A stretch of DNA of 35,380 bases from a virus. Shown here in pieces: positions 22,187 through 29,416 of the stretch. Position 1 is the first letter of the stretch, and every line of letters begins with the position of its first letter. The position numbers were made by a program, and so were the translations under genes. The notes under the pieces were generated by a model. The model saw only the letters and a program-made list of their open reading frames with translations. It searched no databases and was not told the DNA's origin. Location: positions 1 to 35,380 of the IMG/VR virus record IMGVR_UViG_3300050015_000940, one strand, 5' to 3'.

Positions 22187-22804
22187 ATGGCAACCAAAGT
22201 AATTTCAATCGACCTCTTCGCAAAAGCAAAAAAAGAATCAGTATCTAAGAAAGCTGAAAAACACGAGATCCTTACCATATCTGCAAAGTTCGAAAAGAAT
22301 CTTGAGAGAATGGCAGAAATTGATGAGAAAATGGCTGAAATGGAAGCTGAAAGAGCTCTTCTTGACGGTGACGTTCGTGAAGCAGCTAAAACTGGTATGA
22401 TTGATCTTTATAACCAGAAAAATTCATTTCCCGGAACCCTTAAGGTTGAAGCTGGAAGTAGATCATTTCTTTTCATTACTTCTGACAAGTATATCAAAAT
22501 TGATGAGGAAGGCGCAAACAACCTTACCAAGAAATATGGTGACGACGTTGTTACAGAAAAAACTTTATTCACTCTGAATCCTGCAATGGTTGAAAAATAT
22601 GCTCCAGTTCTGAGCGACCTGATCATGAACAGCAAGAAAATCGCTGATGCTGACAAAGTAAAAATTATCGAGAACACTACTTCCTGGACCGTTGCTAAAG
22701 GAACTATCGAAAAACTTCGTTCAATCAACTTCGCTAAATTCAATCTTACACAGATTATCGAAGACATTCGTCCGATCTTCTCAGTAAAAGCGAACAAAGA
22801 ATAA
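22187..22804 (+). CDS. Hypothetical early-type protein, mostly helical
   Basis: Unrecognised 205-residue protein. The ATG at 22187 is preceded by the promoter-like element and AATTAAAAACTTAATCATC; an in-frame start at 22121 would precede the promoter and is rejected. The N-terminal 75 residues are a charged helix or coiled coil (KFEKNLERMAEIDEKMAEME). A central segment looks beta-like (GTLKVEAGSRSFLFITSDKY). The C-terminus is helical (EKLRSINFAKFNLTQIIEDI). Codons are more G/C-ending (GAC, ATC, CTT, CGT) than in neighbouring minus-strand genes, which suits strong expression. A terminator follows 21 bases after the stop. Confidence 0.7.
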   Translation: MATKVISIDLFAKAKKESVSKKAEKHEILTISAKFEKNLERMAEIDEKMAEMEAERALLDGDVREAAKTGMIDLYNQKNSFPGTLKVEAGSRSFLFITSDKYIKIDEEGANNLTKKYGDDVVTEKTLFTLNPAMVEKYAPVLSDLIMNSKKIADADKVKIIENTTSWTVAKGTIEKLRSINFAKFNLTQIIEDIRPIFSVKANKE

Positions 22805-22824
22805 TCAAAATTTCGTTAAAAAAG

Positions 22825-22856
22825 ATCCCAAATTATTTTTTAGTTTGGGATTTTTT
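22825..22856 (+). terminator. Rho-independent terminator
   Basis: ATCCCAAA (22825-22832) pairs with TTTGGGAT (22844-22851) over an A/T loop and runs into a T-tract to 22856. It separates the gene at 22187 from the next unit. Confidence 0.82.
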
Positions 22857-22858
22857 AT

Positions 22859-22882
22859 GTACATTTACTTGTAATTAAAAAC
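22859..22882 (+). promoter_or_regulatory. Promoter-like element GTACATTTACTTGTAATT
   Basis: Near-identical to 22153-22177, differing by one missing C. It sits directly after the terminator and 8 bases before the ATG at 22891, with ACCAACCAAA as the start leader. Confidence 0.55.
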
Positions 22883-22890
22883 CAACCAAA

Positions 22891-23031
22891 ATGGACTCAA
22901 AAAACACTATCACAGTTACAACCGAAGACGATCAGATTAAACTTCAGATTGCAGAATTTGAATCAAAAAAAGAGCTGGTTCTTGAAAGTGACATTCCTGC
23001 ATTTTTCTCACAGGATCCTTCAATATTCTAA
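22891..23031 (+). CDS. Small acidic protein (46 aa)
   Basis: A 46-codon gene from ATG 22891 to TAA 23029-23031: MDSKNTITVTTEDDQIKLQI at the start, ending PAFFSQDPSIF. It has its own promoter-like element, the A-rich start leader of this phage, codon use like the gene at 22187, and only two bases before the next start at 23034. Function unknown. The position right after the promoter suggests it is made early and co-translated with the ligase-like protein. Confidence 0.62.
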   Translation: MDSKNTITVTTEDDQIKLQIAEFESKKELVLESDIPAFFSQDPSIF

Positions 23032-23033
23032 GA

Positions 23034-23639
23034 ATGTACATTTATCCTCCGAGACCGGAAATTAAAATAGCTCCAGCAAGTCTGGGGCTTTTTGAGAGTC
23101 AGGATAGATTCCTTGCAGAACCAAAACTTAATGGAAGCGCAATGGAAATCTATTTTCCTGAACTTAAAACCTGGAACCGTCATAAAGCTCCATTATTCTG
23201 TAATATTGACAAAGTAGAATTGATGGATTTGAAAAAGGGAAAAGGAGATATGATTTTGTGCGGGGAGTACATGAATAAGAAATGCAAGGATGAGAATAGC
23301 GAATATTGGAATATTAAATACGTTATTTGGGATATTATCATGTTCGAAGGCAAACATCTTTTAGGTTCAACCTTTGAAGAAAGATATAATTTACTTTGCG
23401 AACTTTACCCGATTAACCCTGTCAAAAAACACCTTCATCAGATTTCAGAAAATTGTTTCAGAGTAAATGCTATCACTTCAGGCTTTCTTGAAACTTATAA
23501 CGATCTGACAAAATGGGATATGTATGAAGGACTGGTATTGAAAAGAAGAGATGGGAAATTGGAAAATGGAACGACGGAAAACAACAATACCAGAACCCAG
23601 ATTAAATGCCGTAAAGGAACAAAAAATTATAATTTTTAA
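23034..23639 (+). CDS. Minimal ATP-dependent ligase-like nucleotidyltransferase
   Basis: A 201-residue adenylyltransferase domain with the ligase motifs in order: motif I FLAEPKLNGSAMEIY (Lys31 would carry AMP; KLNG instead of the usual KxDG), motif III ILCGEYMNKK (E78), motif IIIa YVIWDIIMF, motif IV MYEGLVLKRR (E165) and motif V TQIKCRKG. The protein stops right after motif V, so the OB-fold domain found in ordinary DNA ligases is missing. It could be a nick-sealing enzyme of minimal type, an RNA ligase-like enzyme, or an adenylation-only relative. The end overlaps the convergent tape-measure stop by 4 bases. Assignment to the superfamily is firm; the substrate is not. Confidence 0.8.
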   Translation: MYIYPPRPEIKIAPASLGLFESQDRFLAEPKLNGSAMEIYFPELKTWNRHKAPLFCNIDKVELMDLKKGKGDMILCGEYMNKKCKDENSEYWNIKYVIWDIIMFEGKHLLGSTFEERYNLLCELYPINPVKKHLHQISENCFRVNAITSGFLETYNDLTKWDMYEGLVLKRRDGKLENGTTENNNTRTQIKCRKGTKNYNF

Positions 23640-26600
23640 TCAAAAGATAAAACCCCCTTGCCCTGTCCACTTGGTGAAAATTCAAATTTAACCTGTCCCG
23701 CTTTCATAGCATCAACAATCGAAGATCCTACATGTTGACCAATTTGAGCAGCAACTAAATCCCAATTTATAGGCATAGATTCGGCAGCAGCTGGAGCTCC
23801 CTTCATTGATTGGGATTTTTTGTCAATATTATCTGCTGTTGTATTTCCAGCTTGTTCAGATGCAGAAGGTCCACCAGTAGCAACTCTTATGGAACCTAAT
23901 TTTGTAAGTTTAGCTGAATCAAATCCGTCAAGACTTACAGAAAGTTCCGTGATGGATCTTGCTAAATTAGAAACGCTGTCCCCCATTTTTTGTAATGAGT
24001 CCAGGGATTCAGAAAACTTAGATAACGACTCTATAATTCCGCTAACTTTACCAATATTTTTTTCAGCTTTTTCTACATCTCCAGTTAGATTAGAACTTCC
24101 TAACGTTGTTGAAAATGAGGATAGATTGGCAACAATATGAGAAGCAACATCAGTTACTTTTACTTTATCAATAACTTTACCTTGGGCATCAAGTATAGGG
24201 ATTTCTCCAGTATTTCCGAACTGACCAAATGTTTTTAGGATTTCCCCAAATTTCATAATAGGTTCAAGAAGACCCGGTTTTTCTCTACCAAATGATAAAC
24301 CAAATACTTTAAAATATTTTGTTCCTAATAAGATAGAAGCTAGTTGTTGCATGCTCTTTCCTTTAGACCCTGTAAATTCAAACATAGCGGTATGTTTGGT
24401 AAGTTCATCAACAAATGTACCAAAGGAATCGGCAATATTTTTAGCTACAACAGTGATTTTTACTTTAGAAGGAACTTGTTTGAATTTAGCATTTCCATCT
24501 TCATCAACTCCATCTGGAACAAAATCAACATATCCTATTTCTCCTGCTGGACCAAATTGAGCAAAGGTTTTTAATAATTCTGCAAAGTCATGAATAGCAG
24601 ATAAAATTCCTCTTCTTCCAGTTAATGCTCTTCCTAATTTCTTTAAAGCTTTAGCTTTAGACATTGTTAATTGTCCAGTAGATTCAATAAGTCCAGTTAA
24701 AAAAGATGATAATGTAGCAGTCATGGTTCTTCCAACCTGTTCTACATTTATTTTTTCTCCGAATATTGGTTTACCATTCTTATCAGTTCCTGTAACAACT
24801 CTCATATTGCCTAGTTCAGCAAAAGCTGTAAGTGACCAAGCAAACAAAGATAAAGCAACAGACATAGAAACTAAAATAGCCACACCTGCGAATATTTTAG
24901 CACTGTTTTTCATAAATGCAGCTATTCCTGCAACTCCGGTTTTTCCACCTGATAAAGCTGAAAGACCACCGATGAATCCATTGATAGTTCCACCAATTAA
25001 ATTTGTAAGAGTTCCGGCAACATCTTTACCTGCTAATTGTTCCCCTACTTCTACTAATTTTTGTATGCTAAGAGCCATTACAAATAACGCTCCTCCCATT
25101 AACATCATAGTAATTGCACCAGATTTGATAATGGTGGATAATCCAGGAATACCTAATAATGAAAATGCAGCAATTGCACCAAGCAAAACTAAACCAAAGA
25201 TTCCGAGACCTTTGACCATACTTTTCTTGTTCTCATCTTTTTCTTCTTTTCCAGCATTTTTATCAAAAGTCATCCCGGTCATAAGCATCTTTGCAACCAT
25301 AGCAAGTCCTAAGACTGTTATAGCAAATATTGCTAAACCTGCTGACATAAGAAGAATTGTTTTAAATCCTCCATCCACGAAAGGTTTAGCTAAATCCAAA
25401 GCTGCAAAAGCTAAAGCCATAATGCCTATAATACCCACCATAATGAGCATTCCTTTTATAATACTGCCATTGGATTCCCCTTTAAATATAAGTGGAAGCA
25501 AACGTATGGTAAGAGCAAATGAAATAATTCCTAATGCTAAAGCAGCAAGTCCAAGACCCATGTCTTTAATAACACTGGTCCCTCCTTTAACAAATTTAGC
25601 AGCTAAATGAAGTGCTCCAAATGCAACAAGAAGTGCAATGATAGTCATACCCAAAAATGGCAATACATCGGATGGTTTGGCCAAACTTAAAAGCATTCCT
25701 GCTAGTACAAAAGATCCTGCAAATGCAACAATACCTAGGCCTAAATACATAAATCCTTCTCCAATATCCTTAAGAACATTGAATCCCCTTAAAGCTTTGC
25801 TAGCTTTATTCATTACATCTATTCCTTTTTGAATCTTTTTAGCTGTAGCCGGTTTTCCTTTCTCCTCAATAAAGTGAAATAAAAAGCCTAAACTCTTTAG
25901 AGCTGCTGCCATTGTTTTTTCCTTGATCTTAGCAATAGAGTTAACACCAGCCGTTAATCCTGGCATAGCTTTAACTAAAGCTTCTAATGATTCGCTTAAT
26001 ACCTTTATATCGGAATTTCCCTTCTTTTTAGCTTGGAGCTGAATAAAATCAAATAATTTTCTAAGATTGAAAAGAGCTTTATCTATAACTTTGGCTTTCA
26101 GTTTTCCAATAAGATCCAATCCGCTTCCAATTCCTGGTAGGGATTGGCCTAAATTGATCATAAAGATAGAAATATCTTTAATGCTCTTACTTATTTTAGA
26201 AGTGCCGGGTTTTCCTTTATCTTCAATGAAGGTAAATAGCATTCCCAAACTTTTTAAAGCCATCGCCATAGATTTTTCTTTAATCTTAGCAATGGATGAT
26301 ATTCCTGCTTCTAGACCTGGTATTGCTTTCACTAAAGCTCCGAGAGCTTCAGTTAGTATTTTTACATTATCCGAACTTTTCTTTTTGCCAGCTTCTCTAA
26401 GAAAATCAAAAAGTTTTCTAAGATTGAAAAGAGCTTTATCTATAACTTTGGCTTTCAGTTTTCCGATTGTATCAAGACCCGATGCTATTCCAGGTAATGA
26501 TTGACCTAGATTGATCATGAAAATAGAAATATCCTTTATACTCTTAGCTACTTTGGCAGTAATTAATCGACCATTATAATCTATGAAATTAAATAGGGAT

Positions 26601-26977
26601 TGCATGTTTCCCAAAGCACCATTAATGTTTCTAATACTGCTTATTCTTTCAATTCCAGCAGTCATTCCTGGTAATGCTTGTCCCAGATTCATCATAGACA
26701 TCGATAAATCTTTTAGCCCGCTACCTCCCTTTTTAACCTTGTCGGCAGATATAAGCATCTGATCCATAAAGGAAAAGAAGGTTTTTATAGTTTTTGGATT
26801 TGCCCCTTTAAATGAGCTAAGACCTGCGCCTAAATTAGATAAGAGAGATGCAGTGGATTTTGGTTCTTTAGGTGCAGCAGCTGGTGCTCCAGCAGGCTGG
26901 CCACCTCCCTTCATATTTTGTTCTATTCTTCCTACAACTTGAAGGATCCCGTATAAAAGTTCGTTAGCTTGCTGCAT
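23636..26977 (-). CDS. Tape-measure protein
   Basis: A 1113-residue protein with the usual tape-measure traits: very long, helical, a low-complexity Pro/Ala region near 30-40, and a central block of hydrophobic helices (about residues 395-720; for example LGLGIVAFAGSFVLAGMLL). It sits after the tail chaperones in the tail cluster. Residues about 90-385 are built of five copies of a unit of roughly 60 residues, alternating in two types (INLGQSLPGIASGLDTIGKL and LGALVKAIPGLEAGISSIAK), with a super-repeat of 119 residues. It sets tail length and is ejected during infection. An HNH gene separates it from the chaperones. A TATATAAA element lies 18 bases upstream of the ATG. Confidence 0.88.
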   Translation of the reverse strand: MQQANELLYGILQVVGRIEQNMKGGGQPAGAPAAAPKEPKSTASLLSNLGAGLSSFKGANPKTIKTFFSFMDQMLISADKVKKGGSGLKDLSMSMMNLGQALPGMTAGIERISSIRNINGALGNMQSLFNFIDYNGRLITAKVAKSIKDISIFMINLGQSLPGIASGLDTIGKLKAKVIDKALFNLRKLFDFLREAGKKKSSDNVKILTEALGALVKAIPGLEAGISSIAKIKEKSMAMALKSLGMLFTFIEDKGKPGTSKISKSIKDISIFMINLGQSLPGIGSGLDLIGKLKAKVIDKALFNLRKLFDFIQLQAKKKGNSDIKVLSESLEALVKAMPGLTAGVNSIAKIKEKTMAAALKSLGFLFHFIEEKGKPATAKKIQKGIDVMNKASKALRGFNVLKDIGEGFMYLGLGIVAFAGSFVLAGMLLSLAKPSDVLPFLGMTIIALLVAFGALHLAAKFVKGGTSVIKDMGLGLAALALGIISFALTIRLLPLIFKGESNGSIIKGMLIMVGIIGIMALAFAALDLAKPFVDGGFKTILLMSAGLAIFAITVLGLAMVAKMLMTGMTFDKNAGKEEKDENKKSMVKGLGIFGLVLLGAIAAFSLLGIPGLSTIIKSGAITMMLMGGALFVMALSIQKLVEVGEQLAGKDVAGTLTNLIGGTINGFIGGLSALSGGKTGVAGIAAFMKNSAKIFAGVAILVSMSVALSLFAWSLTAFAELGNMRVVTGTDKNGKPIFGEKINVEQVGRTMTATLSSFLTGLIESTGQLTMSKAKALKKLGRALTGRRGILSAIHDFAELLKTFAQFGPAGEIGYVDFVPDGVDEDGNAKFKQVPSKVKITVVAKNIADSFGTFVDELTKHTAMFEFTGSKGKSMQQLASILLGTKYFKVFGLSFGREKPGLLEPIMKFGEILKTFGQFGNTGEIPILDAQGKVIDKVKVTDVASHIVANLSSFSTTLGSSNLTGDVEKAEKNIGKVSGIIESLSKFSESLDSLQKMGDSVSNLARSITELSVSLDGFDSAKLTKLGSIRVATGGPSASEQAGNTTADNIDKKSQSMKGAPAAAESMPINWDLVAAQIGQHVGSSIVDAMKAGQVKFEFSPSGQGKGVLSFD
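26057..26464 (-). repeat. Exact 51-base repeat within the tape-measure gene
   Basis: The 51 bases at 26057-26107 recur exactly at 26414-26464, 357 bases (119 codons) apart, both coding for the segment around KLKAKVIDKALFNLRK. Exact DNA identity within a diverged protein repeat suggests recent duplication or gene conversion. Confidence 0.85.
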
Positions 26978-26994
26978 TTATAGAAACGCTTTTC

Positions 26995-27004
26995 TTTATA
27001 TATC
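26995..27004 (-). promoter_or_regulatory. Late-promoter-like element (GATATATAAA)
   Basis: Minus-strand GGATATATAAAGAAA lies 18 bases upstream of the tape-measure ATG and is the same as the element before the sheath gene (GATATATAAAGAAA at 32241 region). It would restore transcription after the inserted HNH gene. Confidence 0.45.
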
Positions 27005-27020
27005 CCTACAAAATAAAAGA

Positions 27021-27461
27021 TTAAGGTTTCTGAAATAATTTAAATTTCTGAAAAGCTTCTTCGATTGTATCGAATTCATAAAGTATGGATGAAAAATAAA
27101 CTAAATATTTTAATCCATTAAAAGTGAGATATGGATAAGGGCTTTTCTTTCCAAATAATGAATTCTCTCTATTAGTTTCTTGAGTAACCCATCGTAAATT
27201 TTCGATATTATTATTTAACCTATTTCTATCTCTGTGATCGACTTCCGGATAATTGTTGGGATTTTCTATAAAAGTTATTGCTACCGTTCGATGAATTTTT
27301 ATTACATGACCTTTATTATTTTGGGACAAAGTAACTTGATAATATTTTCCTCTTTTAGTTATTTGAGGTTTTAATATTCTTCCAAATTTTATATTTCGAA
27401 CATTTCCAAAATTGCTAATTTCATAATTTACAAATCCCTTAATTGGTAAATATTTTTCCAT
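27021..27461 (-). CDS. HNH homing endonuclease with NUMOD4 domain
   Basis: A 146-residue enzyme. NUMOD4 fills the N-terminus (YEISNFGNVRNIKFGRILKP). The HNH_3-type nuclease follows: IHRTVAITFIENPNNYPEV, then VDHRDRNRLNNNIENLRWV with His76 and Asn84/Asn88 in the usual spacing. The ending (SPYPYLTFNGLKYLVYFSS) resembles an AP2-like or NUMOD1-like binding tail. It is inserted between the tail chaperone and tape-measure genes, an order normally unbroken in tailed phages, and it is preceded by a terminator. Confidence 0.9.
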   Translation of the reverse strand: MEKYLPIKGFVNYEISNFGNVRNIKFGRILKPQITKRGKYYQVTLSQNNKGHVIKIHRTVAITFIENPNNYPEVDHRDRNRLNNNIENLRWVTQETNRENSLFGKKSPYPYLTFNGLKYLVYFSSILYEFDTIEEAFQKFKLFQKP

Positions 27462-27472
27462 AGTTTTATTTA

Positions 27473-27499
27473 TAAAAAAAGGATCCCGAAGATCCTTTT
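27473..27499 (-). terminator. Rho-independent terminator with UUCG-type loop
   Basis: On the minus strand AAAAGGATC and GATCCTTTT pair around TTCGG, followed by T's (27474-27480 complement). It ends the chaperone transcript just before the HNH gene. Confidence 0.85.
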
Positions 27500-27504
27500 A
27501 GTTT

Positions 27505-27774
27505 TTAATGTTTGATAGAGGGAATTTTTGGAGTGGGAAATCCTCCATAATTAGTTTTTCCGACGTTAGGCATTTTCATTTGTTTGGAATTCTTTTCGTA
27601 TTCCTTTTCCTGAGCCTTATTTCGTTTTTCTTCTTCCTCGTTATGTTCTTCAATTTCCTTTAGAAGATATTCAATTTCATAAAATTCTAATTGTCGTATG
27701 TCAACAGGGGAAACATTCCTCTGCATAAATACGAATGCAATTTTATGCCAATTTGCTAAACGGATTTGAAACAA
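27505..27774 (-). CDS. Tail assembly chaperone, T-part (probably expressed by frameshift)
   Basis: An 89-codon frame counted from a TTG at 27774; the same frame is open back to 27804 but has no ATG before residue 17 (27726). The content FQIRLANWHKIAFVFMQRN, then LEFYEIEYLLKEIEEHNEEE, fits the second part of tail assembly chaperones: a helix, a (P/E)FYEIEYL motif, then a charged coiled tail. It overlaps the 315-residue gene upstream by 32 bases in the +1 frame and precedes the tape-measure region. Most tailed phages make a G-T fusion here by frameshifting. A separate short protein from the ATG at 27726 is the alternative. Confidence 0.62.
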   Translation of the reverse strand: MFQIRLANWHKIAFVFMQRNVSPVDIRQLEFYEIEYLLKEIEEHNEEEEKRNKAQEKEYEKNSKQMKMPNVGKTNYGGFPTPKIPSIKH

Positions 27775-28690
27775 GGAAAAGAGATTTAATCCCGCCCTGA
27801 AAGTTTAGCGGGATCACCCGCTCGCCTCCTTTTTCGTCTCGATATTTGATAACAGGATCAATAGTATCTGAAAATATCTTTCTAGTTTCTGTTAGAAGGG
27901 AAACTTCTAAGTCCGACCAGCTATTACTTTCCATGACAGCTTTTTCATAAGTAGCGTCATTTAATCCCCTCCAATCACCGATGACAAAAGGAGCAAAATT
28001 GACAAAATCTTCATCAATAGGCTCTTGCATTTGACGTTTACGAATGATATACTGTTTTAGCCAGTTAGTAACACCAGCTGAGGGAAGATATACCCTTAAT
28101 TTCTTACCATTTTTCTGAGTGAAAACTATGCATCTTTCTTCTGGAGAATAATACTGCATAAGTTGATCATCAAAGGTAATATAGCTTATCATATCCTTAA
28201 CAACGTCGATACGATTTGATTCGGATACTTTAACCTGTAATTGGTTTTCTCCTTTTACAAATGTTCTTTCTCTAATTGCAAGAATAATATAGAATCTATC
28301 TACCTCTTTAATGTCTCTCCAAGAAGAAAGACGGTTATTTGGATATTTAACATTGCAACATTTTTCCAATACCCAGTTAAGCATATCATCCAAAGATGAA
28401 AGATCTTCTTCATTTAAAGTTGACCAGTGACGAATTTCTCCACCAGTAGCAGAACGAATAGTTATTTCAGTTCCTTCTGGATAAAATAGTCCTTGAGTTG
28501 GAAGGTCAGTAAGTTTGAGTTTTTCCCAACCAATTTCATTTTGAACATCGTGGAGTTCCGCTGTTTTTTGCCAAGGCAATTTAGCTCCGGTCGTGGGCGT
28601 TAAAGGTGCACCTACTACATCATTTGCAGGAACTTCAGATTTTTGAACGAATTCCTTAATTTTTTCTTCATTTAAATTATTTTCTGGCAT
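27743..28690 (-). CDS. Tail assembly chaperone, G-part / baseplate-hub chaperone-like
   Basis: A 315-residue protein between tube and tape measure. The core begins KLTDLPTQGLFYPEGTEITI, the 'P(S/T)xGxFYPEG' start shared by phage tail chaperones and T4 gp26/gp51-type hub proteins. It continues with RSATGGEIRHWSTLNEEDL, MLNWVLEKCCNVKYPN and DRFYIILAIRERTF. Such proteins bind the tape measure and keep it soluble until the tube forms around it. It ends GIKSLFLVSNPFSKLA and stops at 27743. The +1 frame continues into the T-part. Residues 1-55 are polar and probably disordered. Confidence 0.72.
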   Translation of the reverse strand: MPENNLNEEKIKEFVQKSEVPANDVVGAPLTPTTGAKLPWQKTAELHDVQNEIGWEKLKLTDLPTQGLFYPEGTEITIRSATGGEIRHWSTLNEEDLSSLDDMLNWVLEKCCNVKYPNNRLSSWRDIKEVDRFYIILAIRERTFVKGENQLQVKVSESNRIDVVKDMISYITFDDQLMQYYSPEERCIVFTQKNGKKLRVYLPSAGVTNWLKQYIIRKRQMQEPIDEDFVNFAPFVIGDWRGLNDATYEKAVMESNSWSDLEVSLLTETRKIFSDTIDPVIKYRDEKGGERVIPLNFQGGIKSLFLVSNPFSKLA

Positions 28691-28746
28691 ATTTACATTA
28701 TTTAGACTATATACTATTATATCGTTAAAAACATGATAGTTTTAAC

Positions 28747-28775
28747 AAAAAAAGAGAGCCAAAGCTCTCTTTTAA
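28747..28775 (-). terminator. Terminator after the tail tube gene (usable in both directions)
   Basis: AAAGAGAGC (28751-28759) pairs with GCTCTCTTT (28764-28772) over CAAA. The run of seven A's at 28747-28753 gives a U-tract on minus-strand RNA. It can trim or attenuate the sheath-tube transcript before the chaperone genes. Confidence 0.83.
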
Positions 28776-28791
28776 TAAATATTGTTTATGG

Positions 28792-29388
28792 TTATACGAT
28801 TGTTTCGTCCCAAACGTCGCAGGCGATTGTATATCCGGCGATTCTGTAAATTTCCTCACTCATGTACTCAAGATCCGGTACGTTTAGAGGAGTGATTGGG
28901 AATACATTGTAAAGTTTCCATTGCCAGAAAGGATTAGCAGCTCTATCATAAAGGGTGATTAATACCCAAGGAGCAACGTAATCGGCTTTAAGTCCGGTTC
29001 TACCAGTTAGTGGATCATATACAAGGTCGTTCCATTTTCTTAGGGTCTTTAAAACGTAAGCACTAGGTGTACGGTTTAAGTTGACTTCAAAAGATAGTCC
29101 AACATCCATAGTGGTCTTTTCAGGTTTTGCCTGAGCAAACCTTCTGGTTGCCCACTTATACTGCTGAGCTACAGAAGAAGTTGGGAAAGAGTTGGACTCA
29201 AGTCCAGTGATCTTAATTATATTCTCGAGTAGGAGATTCGTATTTTCAGTTGTAGAACCCACTCCGACAGGAAGTGCTATCTGAACTGTAAATAGATTTA
29301 AATATGCGGGTTCATAGAGCTCTTGTGCAGCCCTTGAATTTCTCCAATGGGGTAGGCCAAATGTGCCTTGACTTGTGAAATCTGCCAT
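28792..29388 (-). CDS. Tail tube protein (T4 gp19-like)
   Basis: A 198-residue tube protomer forming the inner channel of the contractile tail. Typical features: an N-terminal arm with Pro/Trp, first strand YLNLFTVQIALP, LLENIIKITGLE, the loop region TSSVAQQYKWATRRFA, then TTMDVGLSFEVNLN, a helix (YVLKTLRKWNDLVYDP) and closing strands (APWVLITLYDRAANPFWQWK, YRIAGYTIACDVWDE). It lies 28 bases after the sheath stop on the same strand, the order gp17-18-19 seen in T4. A short TTTATTTTATTTATTCATT-type AT leader lies between them. A terminator follows its stop. Confidence 0.92.
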   Translation of the reverse strand: MADFTSQGTFGLPHWRNSRAAQELYEPAYLNLFTVQIALPVGVGSTTENTNLLLENIIKITGLESNSFPTSSVAQQYKWATRRFAQAKPEKTTMDVGLSFEVNLNRTPSAYVLKTLRKWNDLVYDPLTGRTGLKADYVAPWVLITLYDRAANPFWQWKLYNVFPITPLNVPDLEYMSEEIYRIAGYTIACDVWDETIV

Positions 29389-29416
29389 ATCGCGTTACTT
29401 TTATTTTATTTATTCA

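Noticed and set aside
24723-25610. Long plus-strand open frame (295 codons) inside the tape-measure gene
   Set aside because: It is the antisense shadow of the repetitive hydrophobic tape-measure region; Pro/Ile/Ala-rich composition and lack of a start leader argue against a gene.
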